From assembly GCA_000507305.1 (NCBI GenBank), contig DF239767.1:98991-162990 (forward strand): 64,000 nucleotides of DNA, given 5' to 3'. This document shows positions 62,847-64,000 of this stretch, piece after piece. The notes under the pieces are model-generated. The model was given only the letters and a program-made list of their open reading frames with translations. It made no database searches and had not been told where the DNA came from. Numbering within the stretch: position 1 is the first letter of the stretch; each line of letters starts with the position of its first letter. The DNA comes from Breviolum minutum Mf 1.05b.01. Taxonomy: Eukaryota > Sar > Dinophyceae > Suessiales > Symbiodiniaceae. Both the position numbers and the translations under genes were made by a program.

Positions 62847-64000
62847 TCAGCAAAAGGTCAACTCCAAAATGGAACTGTTCAGAAGTCGGCGAAGCCAACA
62901 TAGACGTATCTCTATGTGGCGACTCCTTCGCTGCAAGTCGTAGCTTTCTAAAAGCTGCTTTCCTGAAAGTGAATCTGTTCTGAGCTGGATGTTCAGAGGA
63001 CACTCTCCTTCTTCCAAGTCTGCCACAGATGCTAGGTCTTCCCTGAGGTTCAGGCTCCTTAGCACGAATGCCAAGGTTCGGGATAGCCCAATTGACTCCT
63101 GCACCCCTGACTGAATCCCGTGGAGTTCAGCTTCACATGCGCTAAGGCTCGCAGCGGCCTGAACCCTGCTGAAACACTTAATTGTAACAGCCTGATACAT
63201 CAAGACCGCACCGCTGATACTCCGCCTCTGCAAGATCCGCATGGGCGCGAAAGAGGCATCCGTATATACGATGACCTGTGAACCCATCAGCAGGTGCGTT
63301 TGCCTATCCTCAGTTGGGAAATGTTGCCCCACATGACTGTCGGTGGCAACAAACCTCAACACCTGACGCAAAGCCTTCTCATGCCCCGGCTTTGGCTCTG
63401 CTTGGCCAGATGCCAACAATGAGGTATAGTGCAGAAGGTCCATGCGGGTGTGTGCCAACCACGCAAGTCGACCAAGCACTCGTCGATACCTCGAATGGGC
63501 TTCTGGGCTAATCGGTGACTCCTCACTCGTAGCCTCCAAATTTGGTTTGATGTCAGGTGGACCAACCACCCCCTTTGGAACCTTGATTCCAAACTCTTCA
63601 CAAGCTGCATCCATGTAGGATGGATCAACCTGCATCACCAAAGATGGAGAACCTGCACGCCGAGAAATCACTCGACCCAAGAACTTCAAGGATCCTCCTC
63701 CATCCTTTCCCAAAGCAATCCTTCCCGTCTCACGGACCTTCACATGCTTGGAAAGCTCCTTGAACACTCGATGAAATGCCTTGTCAGTTGAACTGGCAAT
63801 CAACAAGTCATCCACATAGCAAAAGCAAGGTAGGGGAACCGTCAATCACCCCACCATAAAGACACGGCTCTGTTGCAATGCAAGCCAAACCAACTTTGGA
63901 TACAATGTCTTTCAAAAACACGCTCCAAGTAAGACTCGCCACACGCAAGCCGTTAAGTGCCTTGTGTGCTTCCAGGAAAATCGGCTCTCCTGATGTTGTC
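62847..64000 (-). pseudogene. Ty1/copia reverse transcriptase-RNase H, partial and broken
   Basis: The window cuts into the RT fingers/palm. At 63850-64000 one frame reads EAHKALNGLRVASLTWSVFL and EPCLYGG, the copia KALYGL and DPCLY blocks. A frame change near 63845 is followed by CFCYVDDLLIASS, with the YVDD active site at 63807-63818. RNase H follows: VIVYTDASFAP, RRSISGAVLMYQAVTIKC, SACEAELHGIQSG, RHIEIRLCWLRRLL. An in-frame TGA (62847-62849) precedes NLSDMFTK. Frame change plus stop indicate a decayed copy or sequencing error. Integrase lies beyond the right edge, if present. Confidence 0.85.

Overview
This looks like a piece of a nuclear dinoflagellate genome. The evidence is: (1) coding sequence is split into many short exons whose introns use a mixture of GT, GC and GA donors and AG|G acceptors, as described for dinoflagellates; (2) every convincing coding segment but one weak candidate is on the minus strand, i.e. 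a co-directional gene block; (3) introns and spacers hold small inverted-repeat elements and long (TTG)n, (CCA)n and (TA)n tracts; (4) the right end carries a Ty1/copia polyprotein of the type I recall from symbiodiniacean and related genomes, with a methyltransferase-like 'VELCC...PCTGGS' domain. Species cannot be named; abundant TTG repeats recall Polarella, but that is only a hint.

Layout, left to right (all genes run right to left). 2.9-9.9 kb: a multi-exon gene for a PPPDE (DeSI-like) thiol isopeptidase, with the His motif, the EWSYG motif and the NC motif on separate exons whose phases join. 10.2-18.4 kb: scattered exons of at least one gene that may begin with a signal-anchor exon at 18.4 kb and end in a damaged copy of an LRR-like exon at 10.2 kb. 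22.7-31.1 kb: exons of a second gene carrying a dinoflagellate 'AVSHMWEAMQHPDPWG' domain followed by leucine-rich repeats, broken by a (CCA)n tract and an assembly gap. 32.0-46.5 kb: an array of about 1-kb tandem units, each with one exon that encodes exactly one ankyrin repeat, all in the same phase with GC donors, ending in a terminal exon at 32.03 kb; interrupted by a 1.55-kb minisatellite at 36.7-38.2 kb. 48.2-51.1 kb: exons of one or two unrecognised genes. 52.4-54.8 kb: an uninterrupted 798-codon gene for a multi-pass membrane protein with a cysteine-rich tail. 55.4-56.3 kb: two exons of an unrecognised gene. 58.5-64.0 kb: decayed Ty1/copia sequence, in which the 3' end of one element's reverse transcriptase/RNase H is followed head-to-tail by gag-like and methyltransferase-like segments.

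Most sequence is intron or spacer. Exon edges were set by reading splice motifs and codon phase by eye, with no transcript evidence, so isolated exons carry moderate to low confidence. The most notable structure is the one-exon-per-ankyrin-repeat array, followed by the copia junction with its methyltransferase-like domain.
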